Shown here one piece after another: positions 33,781-42,283 of a DNA stretch of 64,000 nt (position 1 is the first letter of the stretch; every line of letters begins with the position of its first letter). Location: assembly GCF_030345335.1 (NCBI RefSeq), contig NZ_JAPVRC010000002.1, positions 619,367-683,366 of the forward strand, in the 5' to 3' direction. This stretch comes from Halobacillus campisalis. Its GTDB lineage: Bacteria > Bacillota > Bacilli > Bacillales > Halobacillaceae. A program made the translations under genes and the position numbers. Below the pieces are notes generated by a model. The model saw only the letters and a list, made by a program, of their open reading frames with translations. It was not told where the DNA came from and made no database searches.

Positions 33781-33824
33781 TATGTTGTTTTTTATAGACT
33801 AAGTAGTGCAGCGATCTTAAACAA

Positions 33825-34140
33825 ACTGGCAGGATAGTAGAAGACTTGAATTCGAGATAGTCTGGGTCCTTAGTGAGAGTCAGGGTTAGTTGGGAAGCTA
33901 CTCGCTTTCCTGTGGGATCTTTGCTGTTCCGTCATCATGATGAGTGGAAGGTGGTTTTAGGAATGGACTTGCTTTCCGTGGGAGTGCGGTGAGCTTCCTC
34001 AGGCTGTCGCCTTCCGGGATCTCACCTATCACTCTCATCCCACAGGAGTCTCGCCCATTCCTAAAACCACCTAACTTAAATTAAGAGACGGAACTAAGAA
34101 ATGAGAAGCAAAAAAACTCTTGTACCAACGTTTCCCAATC
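33825..34140 (+). repeat. Composite repeat, module type 1, copy C
   Basis: Begins with the boundary motif CTGGCAGGATAGTAGAAGACTT. Inner arms AGGTGGTTTTAGGAATGG and CCATTCCTAAAACCACCT (about 33950-34069) are fully complementary though different from the arms of the other copies. A broken half copy (TTGGGAAGCTACTCGCTTTCC) precedes them. The right part (GGACGGAACTAAGAAATGAG-like) matches the reverse of the copy near 38.5 kb. No ORF. Confidence 0.8.
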
Positions 34141-34149
34141 AAACCCGTG

Positions 34150-34262
34150 TATTCGAGGTTCGACGCTTAGCGGTTTAACGAGACTTCCTTCACTTCTGAA
34201 CGATAAGTCAACATCGACTCCCTCCGTTCTTCGTGTTTCCTTTACCTCCGGCAGCTCAAAGT
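34150..34262 (+). repeat. Fragment of the nested 209-bp repeat
   Basis: GCGCTTAGCGG-type start, then GAGACTTCCTTCACTTCTG, ACGATAAGTCAACATCGA and GTTCTTCGTGTTTCCTTTA, shared with 38039-38247 and 63665-63873. Here only the middle part survives, between the two modules. Confidence 0.75.
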
Positions 34263-34389
34263 ATCGTCGATGCTATTCCACTTTATAAAAATGTAATGAA
34301 CTTCCTTTTATTGAATATAAGGAGTGCTTCTAAAAATTAATCATCTGCGCAGTTCCACCTAAAAAGGAGCTTTATTTCACTTAAAGTAC

Positions 34390-34612
34390 TGTTCCGATGT
34401 TTCCGTGATCCTAACAAACGCAAGTAGGTCCGGGAAATTGCGAGACTCCTATGGGAGAACAGTACAGGGTGAGATCCCGGAGGGCGTAAGCCTGAGGAAG
34501 CTCACCGTACGCCCATGGAAAGCGAGTGATTTCCCGGACCTTCATGGTCTATTCTTAGTAACGAAAACTTCCTGAACATCTCAAAACTGAGTATTTCACA
34601 AAAGGGAGCTTT
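34390..34612 (-). repeat. Composite repeat, module type 2, copy D
   Basis: Arms AGGTCCGGGAAAT and ATTTCCCGGACCT enclose the reverse-oriented core (about 34428-34543). Flanks GATGTTTCCGTGATCCTAACAAA and AAAAGGGAGCTT match copy B. With the type 1 copy C it repeats the A-B arrangement in the same orientation. Confidence 0.85.
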
Positions 34613-34613
34613 A

Positions 34614-34826
34614 GTGGAACGGTTGCTACTTATATTATTATTTATGGTGTTAAACATATTTTGTTTTAGTGTGAATGAAGTTGTTTTTTATCATTTTATT
34701 TATAGTTTTTATACTAGCACTCATATCTATAGAAGGAACTTATCCAAAATTATAGAATTAGATGTAAAGAACGTAAAGTATAGATTTATTCGAGCAAGAG
34801 AGAAAAATAGAATCATAGAAAATTAA
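34614..34826 (+). CDS. Doubtful small hydrophobic protein
   Basis: A possible 70-aa protein beginning GTG, with GGGAG 6 nt upstream and two hydrophobic N-terminal segments rich in Phe and Leu. The stretch is extremely AT-rich and the ribosome site falls in the end of a repeat module. No family recognised; may be spurious. Confidence 0.2.
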   Translation: MERLLLILLFMVLNIFCFSVNEVVFYHFIYSFYTSTHIYRRNLSKIIELDVKNVKYRFIRAREKNRIIEN

Positions 34827-34847
34827 AAGATAAGGAGCTCCTTACAT

Positions 34848-35438
34848 ATGAACCCGATACTTATTGACGTACCCGAAGAATTTGAAACGGAACGATTATT
34901 TATTAGAATTCCTCGACCAGGCGATGGAAAAGCAGTTTACCAGGCTATGCGTGCCTCTAAGAAAGAACTTCTTCCCTGGATGCCCTTTGCCCAAAAGGAG
35001 CAGACCGAAGAAGAAACAGAAATAAATATAAGAGAAGCTCATATTCGATTTTTACAGCGTGATGATTTAAGGATGCTTGCCTTTTTAAAAGAGACGGGTG
35101 AGTTGGTTTGTTCTACAGGATTGCATCGCATGGACTGGGATGTACCCAAATTCGAAATTGGGTATTGGACAGATACTCGCTTTAGTGGAAATGGTTATAC
35201 TACTGAAGTGGTGGAAGGGCTTGCAAATTTTGCTTTTAATAAACTGAGCGCAAAGCGCGTAGAAGTCAGGTGTGACGCTAAAAATATAAGAAGTTTAGCG
35301 ATTCCAGAAAGACTAGGGTTTAAGATGGAAGGAACCTTAAGAAATGACGATGTATCTGTAGATGGAAGTGAGCTCAGAGATACATTGATTTACGCTTCTA
35401 CCACTCCTGTAAAAATGAAAACCTTTAATGAAAACTAA
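34848..35438 (+). CDS. RimJ/RimL-type GNAT acetyltransferase
   Basis: A protein of 196 aa. The opening FETERLFIRIPRPGDG and the later FEIGYWTDTRFSGNGYTTE and RVEVRCDAKNIRSLAIPERLGFKMEG are typical of the RimL/RimJ/SpeG-like branch that acetylates protein N-termini or small amines. ATG 34848 has AAGGAG 10 nt upstream. Substrate unknown. Confidence 0.88.
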   Translation: MNPILIDVPEEFETERLFIRIPRPGDGKAVYQAMRASKKELLPWMPFAQKEQTEEETEINIREAHIRFLQRDDLRMLAFLKETGELVCSTGLHRMDWDVPKFEIGYWTDTRFSGNGYTTEVVEGLANFAFNKLSAKRVEVRCDAKNIRSLAIPERLGFKMEGTLRNDDVSVDGSELRDTLIYASTTPVKMKTFNEN

Positions 35439-35602
35439 GTTAAACGTGGTTAACAATTTTTCATAAGAAAGTTAATCAAAGAAATTTAACAGGTCCTAAG
35501 TGTAAAGAAGTGAGAAAGATAAAATACCTGTCTCATCTAAGCACAAATTGACCAGAAGGTAAGCAGTTTACCTGCTACTATGAAGGTAAGGGAGTGAACA
35601 AC

Positions 35603-36463
35603 ATGACGTGGGTGGAATCTTTACAAAAAGCGATTGATTATATGGAAGAGCATTTGTTGGAGAATATCTCATTGGCTGACATTGCGAAGCAATCGAATAT
35701 TTCACTGTACCATTTCCAGCGGGCTTTTACTTTGCTGACAGACATGTCCGTCGGTGAATATTTAAGAAGGAGGCGATTGACACTTGCCGCCCACGATTTA
35801 TCAAAAAACAACAATAAAGTTATCGATATTGCGTCCAAATATGGTTATGAAACTCCTGAGGCATTCTCCAAAGCTTTCCGAAGACAACACGGAATTTCTC
35901 CAAAGGAAGCACGAACATACGAAGGGAAGCTGAAATCTTATAATCGTCTGGCTATTCAGATCAATCTGAAAGGGGCTGAACCTATGCAATACAAAATCGT
36001 GGATAAAGAAGAGTTTCAAGTGACAGGGATTAAAGAAAGTTTTTCGATGATGAATGAAGAGAATCTCGAAGGAATACCGAAGATGTGGCGGAAAGTAAAT
36101 ACTGACGGCACAAGCGACAAACTTTTCGATTTGAACAATGGAGCAGTTAAAGGTCTGCTTGGTGTAATTGTCACTGAAAGTGGAAAAGAAGCAAAAAGTA
36201 TGGACTATTGGATTGCCGCAGCTCATAAGGGTGAACCTGAAGATGATTTAGAATCATTAAAGATCCCAGCTTCAACGTGGGCCATATTTGAAGTTCATGG
36301 CGCCATGCCTGATGCTATGCAGAAAGTTTGGAAGAAGATTTATGGTGAATGGTTTCCATCGAGTGGTTATGAGAATGCGTCGTCCCCTTCAATGGAAGTA
36401 TATTCAGAGGGCGATGCATATCAATCAAATTATTATTCGGAAATTTGGATACCTGTTAAGTGA
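35603..36463 (+). CDS. AraC-family regulator with GyrI-like effector domain
   Basis: A protein of 286 aa from ATG 35603 (GGGAG 8 nt upstream). Residues 1-105 hold the two helix-turn-helices of AraC (LADIAKQSNISLYHFQRAF; VIDIASKYGYETPEAFSKAF; HGISPKEAR). Residues about 125-286 form a GyrI/SOUL-type ligand pocket ending YSEIWIPVK. Same architecture as Rob and B. subtilis YdeE-type regulators. Small inverted repeats (AGGTAA/TTACCT, 35557-35573) sit upstream. Confidence 0.88.
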   Translation: MTWVESLQKAIDYMEEHLLENISLADIAKQSNISLYHFQRAFTLLTDMSVGEYLRRRRLTLAAHDLSKNNNKVIDIASKYGYETPEAFSKAFRRQHGISPKEARTYEGKLKSYNRLAIQINLKGAEPMQYKIVDKEEFQVTGIKESFSMMNEENLEGIPKMWRKVNTDGTSDKLFDLNNGAVKGLLGVIVTESGKEAKSMDYWIAAAHKGEPEDDLESLKIPASTWAIFEVHGAMPDAMQKVWKKIYGEWFPSSGYENASSPSMEVYSEGDAYQSNYYSEIWIPVK

Positions 36464-36470
36464 ATTTTTT

Positions 36471-36513
36471 AAACAAATAACACGTTCCGTTCACAGGAAC
36501 GTGTTATTTGTTT
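36471..36513 (+). terminator. Terminator of the AraC-type gene
   Basis: An 18-bp perfect stem (36471-36488 with 36496-36513) and 7-nt loop, AAACAAATAACACGTTCC and its complement. Confidence 0.9.
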
Positions 36514-36620
36514 AAAATTTTATCAATGGGCATCCTTTTTCCTTTTTTGTTTATTATAAATAACTTATAGTGTATACATATATGAAATTGGGTTTGCATA
36601 TTTGAAGGAGGAAATCGCTT

Positions 36621-37841
36621 GTGATCATTGCGATCATTTTATTATTATTTGTTTCATTTTTCTTTTCTGGGAGTGAAACCGCACTAACAGCCACTAACAA
36701 AATGAGGCTGCAGTCAAAAGCAAATAACAACGATAAAAAGGCAAAAAAACTCCTGGACTTAGTATCAAAGCCAGGAGAATTCATCACGACTATACTTATC
36801 GCGAACAATATCTCCAATATCCTGCTCCCGACTTTAGTTACAACTTTGGCTATACAGTATGGGTTTAGTGTTGGTCTTGCTTCGGCGATTCTGACAATTA
36901 TCATCATTATATTCTCAGAGGTTATTCCTAAGTCTGTAGCGGCGGCATTTCCTGATAGAATAGCGTTGATTGTGTATCCGGTAATCAGATTTTTTGTCAT
37001 TATTTTCAAACCGGTAACCATTTTGCTTAACTGGCTGACAGGTAATATTACGAAAGCTCTTTCCAAAGGTGAATACCAGGATGTGTCTATTTCCAAAGAA
37101 GAGCTTCGGACAATGGTGGATATTGCGGACTCAGAAGGAATGTTTAATGAAGCAGAATCCTTTAGAATAAAGGGTGTACTTGACTTTTACAATTTAAATG
37201 TGAAGGATGTATTGAAAACTCCTAGAGTTGATGTCGTAGCACTCCACATCGGTTCTACCTTTGAGGAAGTCAGGGACATCGTGATTCAACATCCATTTAC
37301 AAGGTATCCTATTTATAACGAAGATATTGATGATATAGGCGCAGTGTTCCATTCGAAATATTTACTTTCCTGGTCTACCGAACCAAATAAACCCTTCGAA
37401 GAATTCTGTGACAAAGATCCATTAATTGTTTACGAATTTCATTCCATCGAATGGGTATTCCGTAAAATGACAAAAGAAAAAAAACATTTGGCTATTGTTT
37501 TAGATGAATACGGTGGGACAGAAGGAATTTTATCACATGAAGATGTTATCGAATCTATGATTGGTCTTGAAATTGAGGATGAAATGGATTCAGAGAGCGA
37601 TACGTTGATTGAGAAGCATACAGAAAATGAAATTATTTGTGATGGAAAAATAACGTTGCGTCGTTTAAATTCTCTGTTTGATAGTAAAATCCCAGAAGAA
37701 GAAGATGTGCTTGCTGGTTATCTGTTAAAAGAATGCAATGATTTCCCTGAAAAAGGAGAAGTAATTGAGAGATTGAACTTGAAATTTAAAGTGTTGGCCC
37801 TCGAAGGCCGAATGATTAGGAAAGTCCAAATTATTAAGTGA
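36621..37841 (+). CDS. CNNM/CBS-domain transporter-associated protein (CorC/HlyC family)
   Basis: A protein of 406 aa. Residues 1-165: DUF21/CNNM membrane domain with FFFSGSETALTATNKMRLQ and FSEVIPKSVAA. Then two CBS domains (about 195-320) with EYGGTEGILSHEDVIE, and a C-terminal CorC_HlyC domain ending RLNLKFKVLALEGRMI. Relatives such as MpfA and YhdP export or sense Mg2+. Starts at GTG 36621 with AAGGAGG upstream. Monocistronic. Confidence 0.9.
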   Translation: MIIAIILLLFVSFFFSGSETALTATNKMRLQSKANNNDKKAKKLLDLVSKPGEFITTILIANNISNILLPTLVTTLAIQYGFSVGLASAILTIIIIIFSEVIPKSVAAAFPDRIALIVYPVIRFFVIIFKPVTILLNWLTGNITKALSKGEYQDVSISKEELRTMVDIADSEGMFNEAESFRIKGVLDFYNLNVKDVLKTPRVDVVALHIGSTFEEVRDIVIQHPFTRYPIYNEDIDDIGAVFHSKYLLSWSTEPNKPFEEFCDKDPLIVYEFHSIEWVFRKMTKEKKHLAIVLDEYGGTEGILSHEDVIESMIGLEIEDEMDSESDTLIEKHTENEIICDGKITLRRLNSLFDSKIPEEEDVLAGYLLKECNDFPEKGEVIERLNLKFKVLALEGRMIRKVQIIK

Positions 37842-37854
37842 TGAATAATTTATG

Positions 37855-37891
37855 ATGCAGGGGAACTTATAAGGTGCCCCTGCATTTTTTG
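37855..37891 (+). terminator. Terminator of the CNNM gene
   Basis: ATGCAGGGG (37855-37863) pairs with CCCCTGCAT (37877-37885), followed by five or more T. Confidence 0.85.
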
Positions 37892-37939
37892 TGTAATTAT
37901 AACTTACACTCCCTCTTATCTTTTCCGTTACTATGAATA

Positions 37940-38330
37940 GAGGTAGAAGGTCCGGGAAATCACTCGCTTTCCATGTGCGCACGGTGAGCTTCCTCGGGCT
38001 AAAGCCCTCCGGGATCTCACCCTGTACTGTTCTCTCATCTCTTACACGTAAATTAGTCTAGAGTCGTAAACGAGTTCATAAATCTTATGGGGGACGATCC
38101 AACTCCAGCGCTTAGAGGCTACTGAGACTTCCTTCACTTCTGTACGATAAGTCAACATCGAATCACTCCGTTCTTCGTGTTTCCTTTATCTCCTCCAGCT
38201 CAGTCCAGTCCATACGCCGCTGAACGAAGCGCTTCCGCTTTTACAAAAGGAGTCTCGCAATTTCCCGGACCTTCTTGCCTTTGTGAGGATAACGTAAACA
38301 TTTTATGCGGTGCTTCACATAAAAAGCAAC
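37940..38330 (+). repeat. Composite repeat, module type 2, copy E
   Basis: Arms AAGGTCCGGGAAAT (about 37949) and ATTTCCCGGACCTT (about 38260) enclose the core in the opposite orientation to copies B and D, with a 209-bp insertion in the loop. The right flank (TTTGTGAGGATAACGTAAACAT) is the reverse complement of the left flank of B and D. With copy F it forms the whole composite in inverted orientation. The gene-free interval 37892-38887 consists mainly of these repeats. Confidence 0.85.
38039..38247. repeat. Nested 209-bp repeat inserted in copy E
   Basis: It interrupts the core between CTCTCAT and AGGAGTCTCGC. It contains CTTACAC.TA.ATTAGTCTAG, CAACTCCAGCGCTTAG, ACGATAAGTCAACATCGAAT, GTTCTTCGTGTTTCCTTTAT and CGCCGCTGAACGAAGCGCTT. 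A second copy of the same length interrupts the same site at 63665-63873. No protein-coding capacity is convincing. Confidence 0.8.
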
Positions 38331-38469
38331 TGCTTTTGAGTGATAACCAACGACCCTTTAGTTTGCGAGGATGCTTGAAACTACCTTAAAGTGCAGGAAG
38401 TTTTAAAACTAAATGTTATAACCACAGCACTGGAGTTTAATGCTCCCAATATTGCATAAGAAGTTTCTG

Positions 38470-38765
38470 TTTCAAGCGATTTCGAGAAGCACATCTATAG
38501 TGAGGGGCGGGCGGGAAAGTTAGTACAAGAGCGTTTCTGCTTCTCATTTTCTTAGTTCCGTCCTGTAATATAAGGTAGGTGATTATAGGAATGGGAGAGA
38601 CTCCTGTGGGAAGAGAGTGATTGGTGAGATCCTGGAAGGCGGAAGCCTGAGGAAGCTCACTGCACTCCCACGGAAAGCGAGCCATTCCCGGCCGCCCTAA
38701 CCCACTCCCCCAAGGTCTCGAAACCAAATCTTCCACTATCCTGCCATTTAGTTGAATAACCCTTT
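38470..38765 (-). repeat. Composite repeat, module type 1, copy F
   Basis: Reverse orientation: GGAATGGGAGAGACTCCTGT on the left, GGAAAGCGAGCCATTCCCGG on the right, ending with the boundary motif (TCTTCCACTATCCTGCCATT) near 38750. Read backwards, 38275-38560 aligns along its length with the 3301-3520 spacer of the first composite. Confidence 0.8.
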
Positions 38766-38887
38766 TCGATAAATGGTGATCTAGATAAATTACAGTCCAT
38801 AGTTATGATACAATTTTAAGTAAGAATTAGATTTTCAGTTCATGTAGATTCAATAGACATGAAAACAGCTATTTGGAAGTGATTAAG

Positions 38888-39967
38888 GTGTCAAAATTAC
38901 GCGATCTATTAAAGAGTTCTAAACTATTAGGAGGCCGAACTCTCAAAACTGGAGTTTCTGTCTTTTTGACTGCACTTATATGCGGTTTTTTTAATTTACC
39001 AGTAGTATTTGCAGTGATAACAGCTATTGTAACCATTGAACATACAGCTGCAGACTCTATAAAAAAAGCAGCTGTCAGGTTTCCAGCTTCCGCAATTGGT
39101 GCGCTTCTTGCCACGACTTGCTATGCGGTATTTGGTAAAAGTGCTGTCACCTTTGCATTAGCCGCTATGCTCACCATTGCGATCTGCCATAAATTAAAAT
39201 TGGATGATGGTATACTTGTGGCGACAATTACAGCTACTGCAATGATTCCTGATTTTCAAGATCAATATGTCTTATCATTTTTGACTAGGCTCGGCACCAC
39301 ATCAATTGGAATTGTCGTCTCTACAGTAGTCAACTATTTCTTGTTACCACCTAATTACTCGCCCCGGATATTCCAAAGTATCAATGACTTATATCATCAT
39401 GCGGCACAATTGCTTGAGCGCATTATTAGGGAGGATGGAGGTGCGCCGAATGAAAAGTCGAGGAAGATTGGACGATCCTATCGGCAGCTGACAGGTCACT
39501 TGGAAAAGACATATCAACTCTCTCAATATCAGAGAGATGAATGGAAGTATCATAGGCATACGAAAGAAGAAATGCGTTCTTTCCAATTCGCCCAAAGGAA
39601 ACTCGGTGCTTTACAGCAAATTGTTTATCATTTAGGTAATCTCCAATATGTTCAGGCCAAAGTTTCGGAATTCGATCAACAGGAGAGTCAGCTTATTAAA
39701 GAAGTCACTTTTTCATATGTAGACATCTTAAAGGATCCTCTTCACCACATGAACGAAGAACACTTCAACAAAGTAAAACGGCTGGACCGATTATTTTGGC
39801 AATGGAAAGAAGAACATGTAGAGCAAGATCATCGTTACAGACAGCATCTTCCTCCACAAACTATTTTAATCTATGAACTGCTTAGTTTTCATGATGTCCT
39901 TGAAGAATTGGCTCAAATGTGTAAAGCACAGAAGCAAATTGTTGATCGGTGCTACATTAGGGAATAG
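38888..39967 (+). CDS. Aromatic acid exporter-like (ArAE/FUSC) membrane protein
   Basis: A protein of 359 aa from GTG 38888 (GGAAG 8 nt upstream; TTG 38873 lies before it). Residues 1-155: about five membrane helices in the ArAE_1/DUF939 pattern (GGRTLKTGVSVFLTAL; VTIEHTAADSIKKAAVRFPAS). Residues 160-359: soluble, charged, alpha-helical domain as in B. subtilis YgaE/YqjA-type proteins. Efflux of aromatic acids is inferred from the family. The stop is directly followed by the frame of the next gene. Confidence 0.82.
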   Translation: MSKLRDLLKSSKLLGGRTLKTGVSVFLTALICGFFNLPVVFAVITAIVTIEHTAADSIKKAAVRFPASAIGALLATTCYAVFGKSAVTFALAAMLTIAICHKLKLDDGILVATITATAMIPDFQDQYVLSFLTRLGTTSIGIVVSTVVNYFLLPPNYSPRIFQSINDLYHHAAQLLERIIREDGGAPNEKSRKIGRSYRQLTGHLEKTYQLSQYQRDEWKYHRHTKEEMRSFQFAQRKLGALQQIVYHLGNLQYVQAKVSEFDQQESQLIKEVTFSYVDILKDPLHHMNEEHFNKVKRLDRLFWQWKEEHVEQDHRYRQHLPPQTILIYELLSFHDVLEELAQMCKAQKQIVDRCYIRE

Positions 39968-39997
39968 TTGAAATTCATATTTGTGGAAGAGGAGTCG

Positions 39998-41107
39998 ATG
40001 AGCGTGGACTATCTTTTTATAGACGAAAGCCTTAATGAATATACACCCGACAAACATCAATGGAGACCGAAATCAGGTTTGTTTAATGTAAAGCCTTATA
40101 AAACGAGCTTTCCACTCGAGAAAATCAAAACTCGTTCAGCCTCACTTTGGAGGTATAAAGAAGCCCTCCCTTTTCGCAAGGATGAATATTTCTCTTCCTT
40201 GACGTTAGGAGAAGGGATGACGCCGCTTGTTTCTTTTAATTCGACAGAGCCTAACTTGCTCATGAAAATGGATTACCTCATGCCGACAGGTTCCTTTAAA
40301 GATAGAGGGGCTGCAGTTTTAATAGCAAAAGCTTTGGAGCTGGGAGTCACCTCCGTTATCGCTGACAGCAGCGGGAATGCAGGAACTTCAATAGCGGCTT
40401 ATTGTGCTCGTGCTAATATGAATTGCCACATTTACGTACCCGATTCAACTTCTCAAAAGAAACTTGGACAGATAGAAGCTCATGGGGCACAAATCCATAA
40501 GGTTTCCGGGTCACGAGAAGCTGCAGCGTTGGCAGCCATGAAGGCGGTAGAAGCAGAGCACAAATTTTATGCTAGTCACGTCTATAACCCCTTCTTCTAT
40601 GAAGGAACAAAAACGTTCGCTTTTGAAATATGGGAACAGCTCGGATTTCAGCTGCCGGATACTGTTGTACTTCCCGTAGGAAACGGTACCCTTCTTTTAG
40701 GTGCATTTATTGGTTTTAAAAACCTGAAGGAAGCTGAAGCAACTGATAAGATTCCTAAAATAATAGGGGTCCAAGCAGAAGGATGCGCCCCTATTGCTAA
40801 AGCCATTCGAAATAACCTCAATGTGTCAGCGGTAAAAAATAAAGGAACTCAGGCGGAAGGAATTGCGATTGCCGATCCTGCGCGTGGAAATCAAGTGTCA
40901 GCTGCTGTGAAAAGCACAGGAGGAAATATCGTTACTGCGCCGGAAGAAGGCATCGATGCTGCGCAAAAGGAACTGGCTCAAAGAGGTTTCTTCGTTGAGC
41001 CGACAACAGCAGCTACTTACGCCGCTTTTAACAAATACCGAGATAGTATTACAACTGTTGATGATGTCGTTGTTATGTCATTATGTGGGTCAGGTTTAAA
41101 AAAATAA
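39998..41107 (+). CDS. Threonine synthase-like PLP enzyme
   Basis: A protein of 369 aa from ATG 39998 (GAGGAG close upstream; GTG 40004 is an alternative). Fold type II PLP enzyme: Schiff-base Lys in MPTGSFKDRGA, substrate loop ADSSGNAGTS, phosphate loop PVGNGTLLLG and terminal SLCGSGLK. Most like bacterial threonine synthases that act on O-phosphohomoserine, but no hom or thrB gene is adjacent. It follows the ArAE-like gene by 30 nt and may be cotranscribed. Other PLP lyases (for example cysteate or diaminopropionate types) are possible. Confidence 0.75.
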   Translation: MSVDYLFIDESLNEYTPDKHQWRPKSGLFNVKPYKTSFPLEKIKTRSASLWRYKEALPFRKDEYFSSLTLGEGMTPLVSFNSTEPNLLMKMDYLMPTGSFKDRGAAVLIAKALELGVTSVIADSSGNAGTSIAAYCARANMNCHIYVPDSTSQKKLGQIEAHGAQIHKVSGSREAAALAAMKAVEAEHKFYASHVYNPFFYEGTKTFAFEIWEQLGFQLPDTVVLPVGNGTLLLGAFIGFKNLKEAEATDKIPKIIGVQAEGCAPIAKAIRNNLNVSAVKNKGTQAEGIAIADPARGNQVSAAVKSTGGNIVTAPEEGIDAAQKELAQRGFFVEPTTAATYAAFNKYRDSITTVDDVVVMSLCGSGLKK

Positions 41108-41204
41108 GAAGGATAGCGCTCTCGTTCCCAGTGGAGCTTTTAGTTTTTTTAATTTTGTCCATAATAAATGAAAAAGCACTATCTAATAAAGATTTTAAAG
41201 TATG

Positions 41205-41243
41205 GCGTTAGATAGCAGCCGATTACTGGATGCTATCTAACGC
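41205..41243. promoter_or_regulatory. 13-bp inverted repeat upstream of an ABC exporter
   Basis: GCGTTAGATAGCA (41205-41217) and its exact complement (41231-41243) with a 13-nt loop and no T-run, so an operator or leader hairpin rather than a terminator. A partial third copy (ACTATCTAA) lies at about 41178. Confidence 0.5.
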
Positions 41244-41311
41244 TTATTCGTGTATTCTGAATGTAGAATGATTTTCGACACTTGTGCCGAAAAGGAAGGG
41301 GACATCGTCAT

Positions 41312-42283
41312 ATGAATGGGACAATTAAAGTGAAACACTTAGCTAAAACTTTTAAAAAAGGGGATGTCAAAGCTGTAAAAGATGTAAGCTTTGAAGTGAA
41401 TGAGGGCGAATTCTTTGCTTTCCTTGGCCCGAACGGTGCAGGGAAATCAACGGTCGTCCAGATGCTTACAACATTAATTAACCCTACAGGCGGCGAAGCT
41501 TTTGTAGCTGGTTACGATGTAAGCAAGAACCCTGGGGAGGTCAGGCGTCACATCGGTGTCGCTTTACAAGAGACTGGAGTCGATCCCGATCTTACAGGGC
41601 GGGAAATGATAGAACTGCAGGCACTCATTTTCGGTTATCAGAAGGAGGAGGCTAAACAAAGATCTGACAAATTGTTAGATATCGTTCAGCTTCAAGAATC
41701 GTCCTCAAGACGGATCGGTAATTATTCCGGGGGGATGAGAAGAAGGCTTGACTTGGCATTGACTCTCGTCCATGAACCCAAAATATTATTTTTAGATGAG
41801 CCTACTACTGGGCTGGATCCTTCTAATCGTATTGCCATTTGGAAAGAATTACAGAGGTTGAATAAGGAAAACGGGACGACGATATTTTTAACGACTCAGT
41901 ACTTAGAAGAAGCCGACTCTCTTGCTGATCGCATCAGTATTATCAATAAAGGACTAATTGTAGCATCAGGTACACCACAAGAATTAAAAGCGCAAATCGG
42001 TAATGATTTGATTACTCTGACGTTTGCCAAGCAAGAAGACTTAATGAAAGCAAAAAACGCCTTGGAAACTGAACTTGAAATGGCAGATATCATTATTCAA
42101 AATGATCGGTTGAATCTTTATGTGAACGAGGGGAATAAACAGTTGCTGCAGGTGGTCCGTGTGGTAGATCAGTATGGACTTGAGATCGAAACAACTAACT
42201 TATCTTCTCCTACATTAGATGATATATTCCTTAAAATAACCAACGAGCCAGAAACCGAAGGGAGTGGAAACGATGGGGAATAA
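41312..42283 (+). CDS. ABC-2 exporter ATP-binding protein (DrrA-like)
   Basis: A protein of 323 aa from ATG 41312 (GGAAGGGG about 10 nt upstream). Walker A GPNGAGKSTVV, signature NYSGGMRRRLDLAL, Walker B KILFLDEPTTGLDPSN and a DrrA-type C-terminal extension (ASGTPQELKAQIG). Overlaps the permease by 11 nt. Drug or lipid export is inferred from the DrrA family. Confidence 0.88.
   Translation: MNGTIKVKHLAKTFKKGDVKAVKDVSFEVNEGEFFAFLGPNGAGKSTVVQMLTTLINPTGGEAFVAGYDVSKNPGEVRRHIGVALQETGVDPDLTGREMIELQALIFGYQKEEAKQRSDKLLDIVQLQESSSRRIGNYSGGMRRRLDLALTLVHEPKILFLDEPTTGLDPSNRIAIWKELQRLNKENGTTIFLTTQYLEEADSLADRISIINKGLIVASGTPQELKAQIGNDLITLTFAKQEDLMKAKNALETELEMADIIIQNDRLNLYVNEGNKQLLQVVRVVDQYGLEIETTNLSSPTLDDIFLKITNEPETEGSGNDGE

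Noticed and set aside
36554..37096. A 180-codon minus-strand frame opposite the CNNM gene
   Set aside because: Shadow of the strongly coding plus-strand gene; low-complexity translation without a ribosome site.
38177..38736. Open frames of 70 codons (plus) and 99 codons (minus) in the 38-kb repeat region
   Set aside because: They are read-through of the repeat modules; the same frames are broken in other copies.
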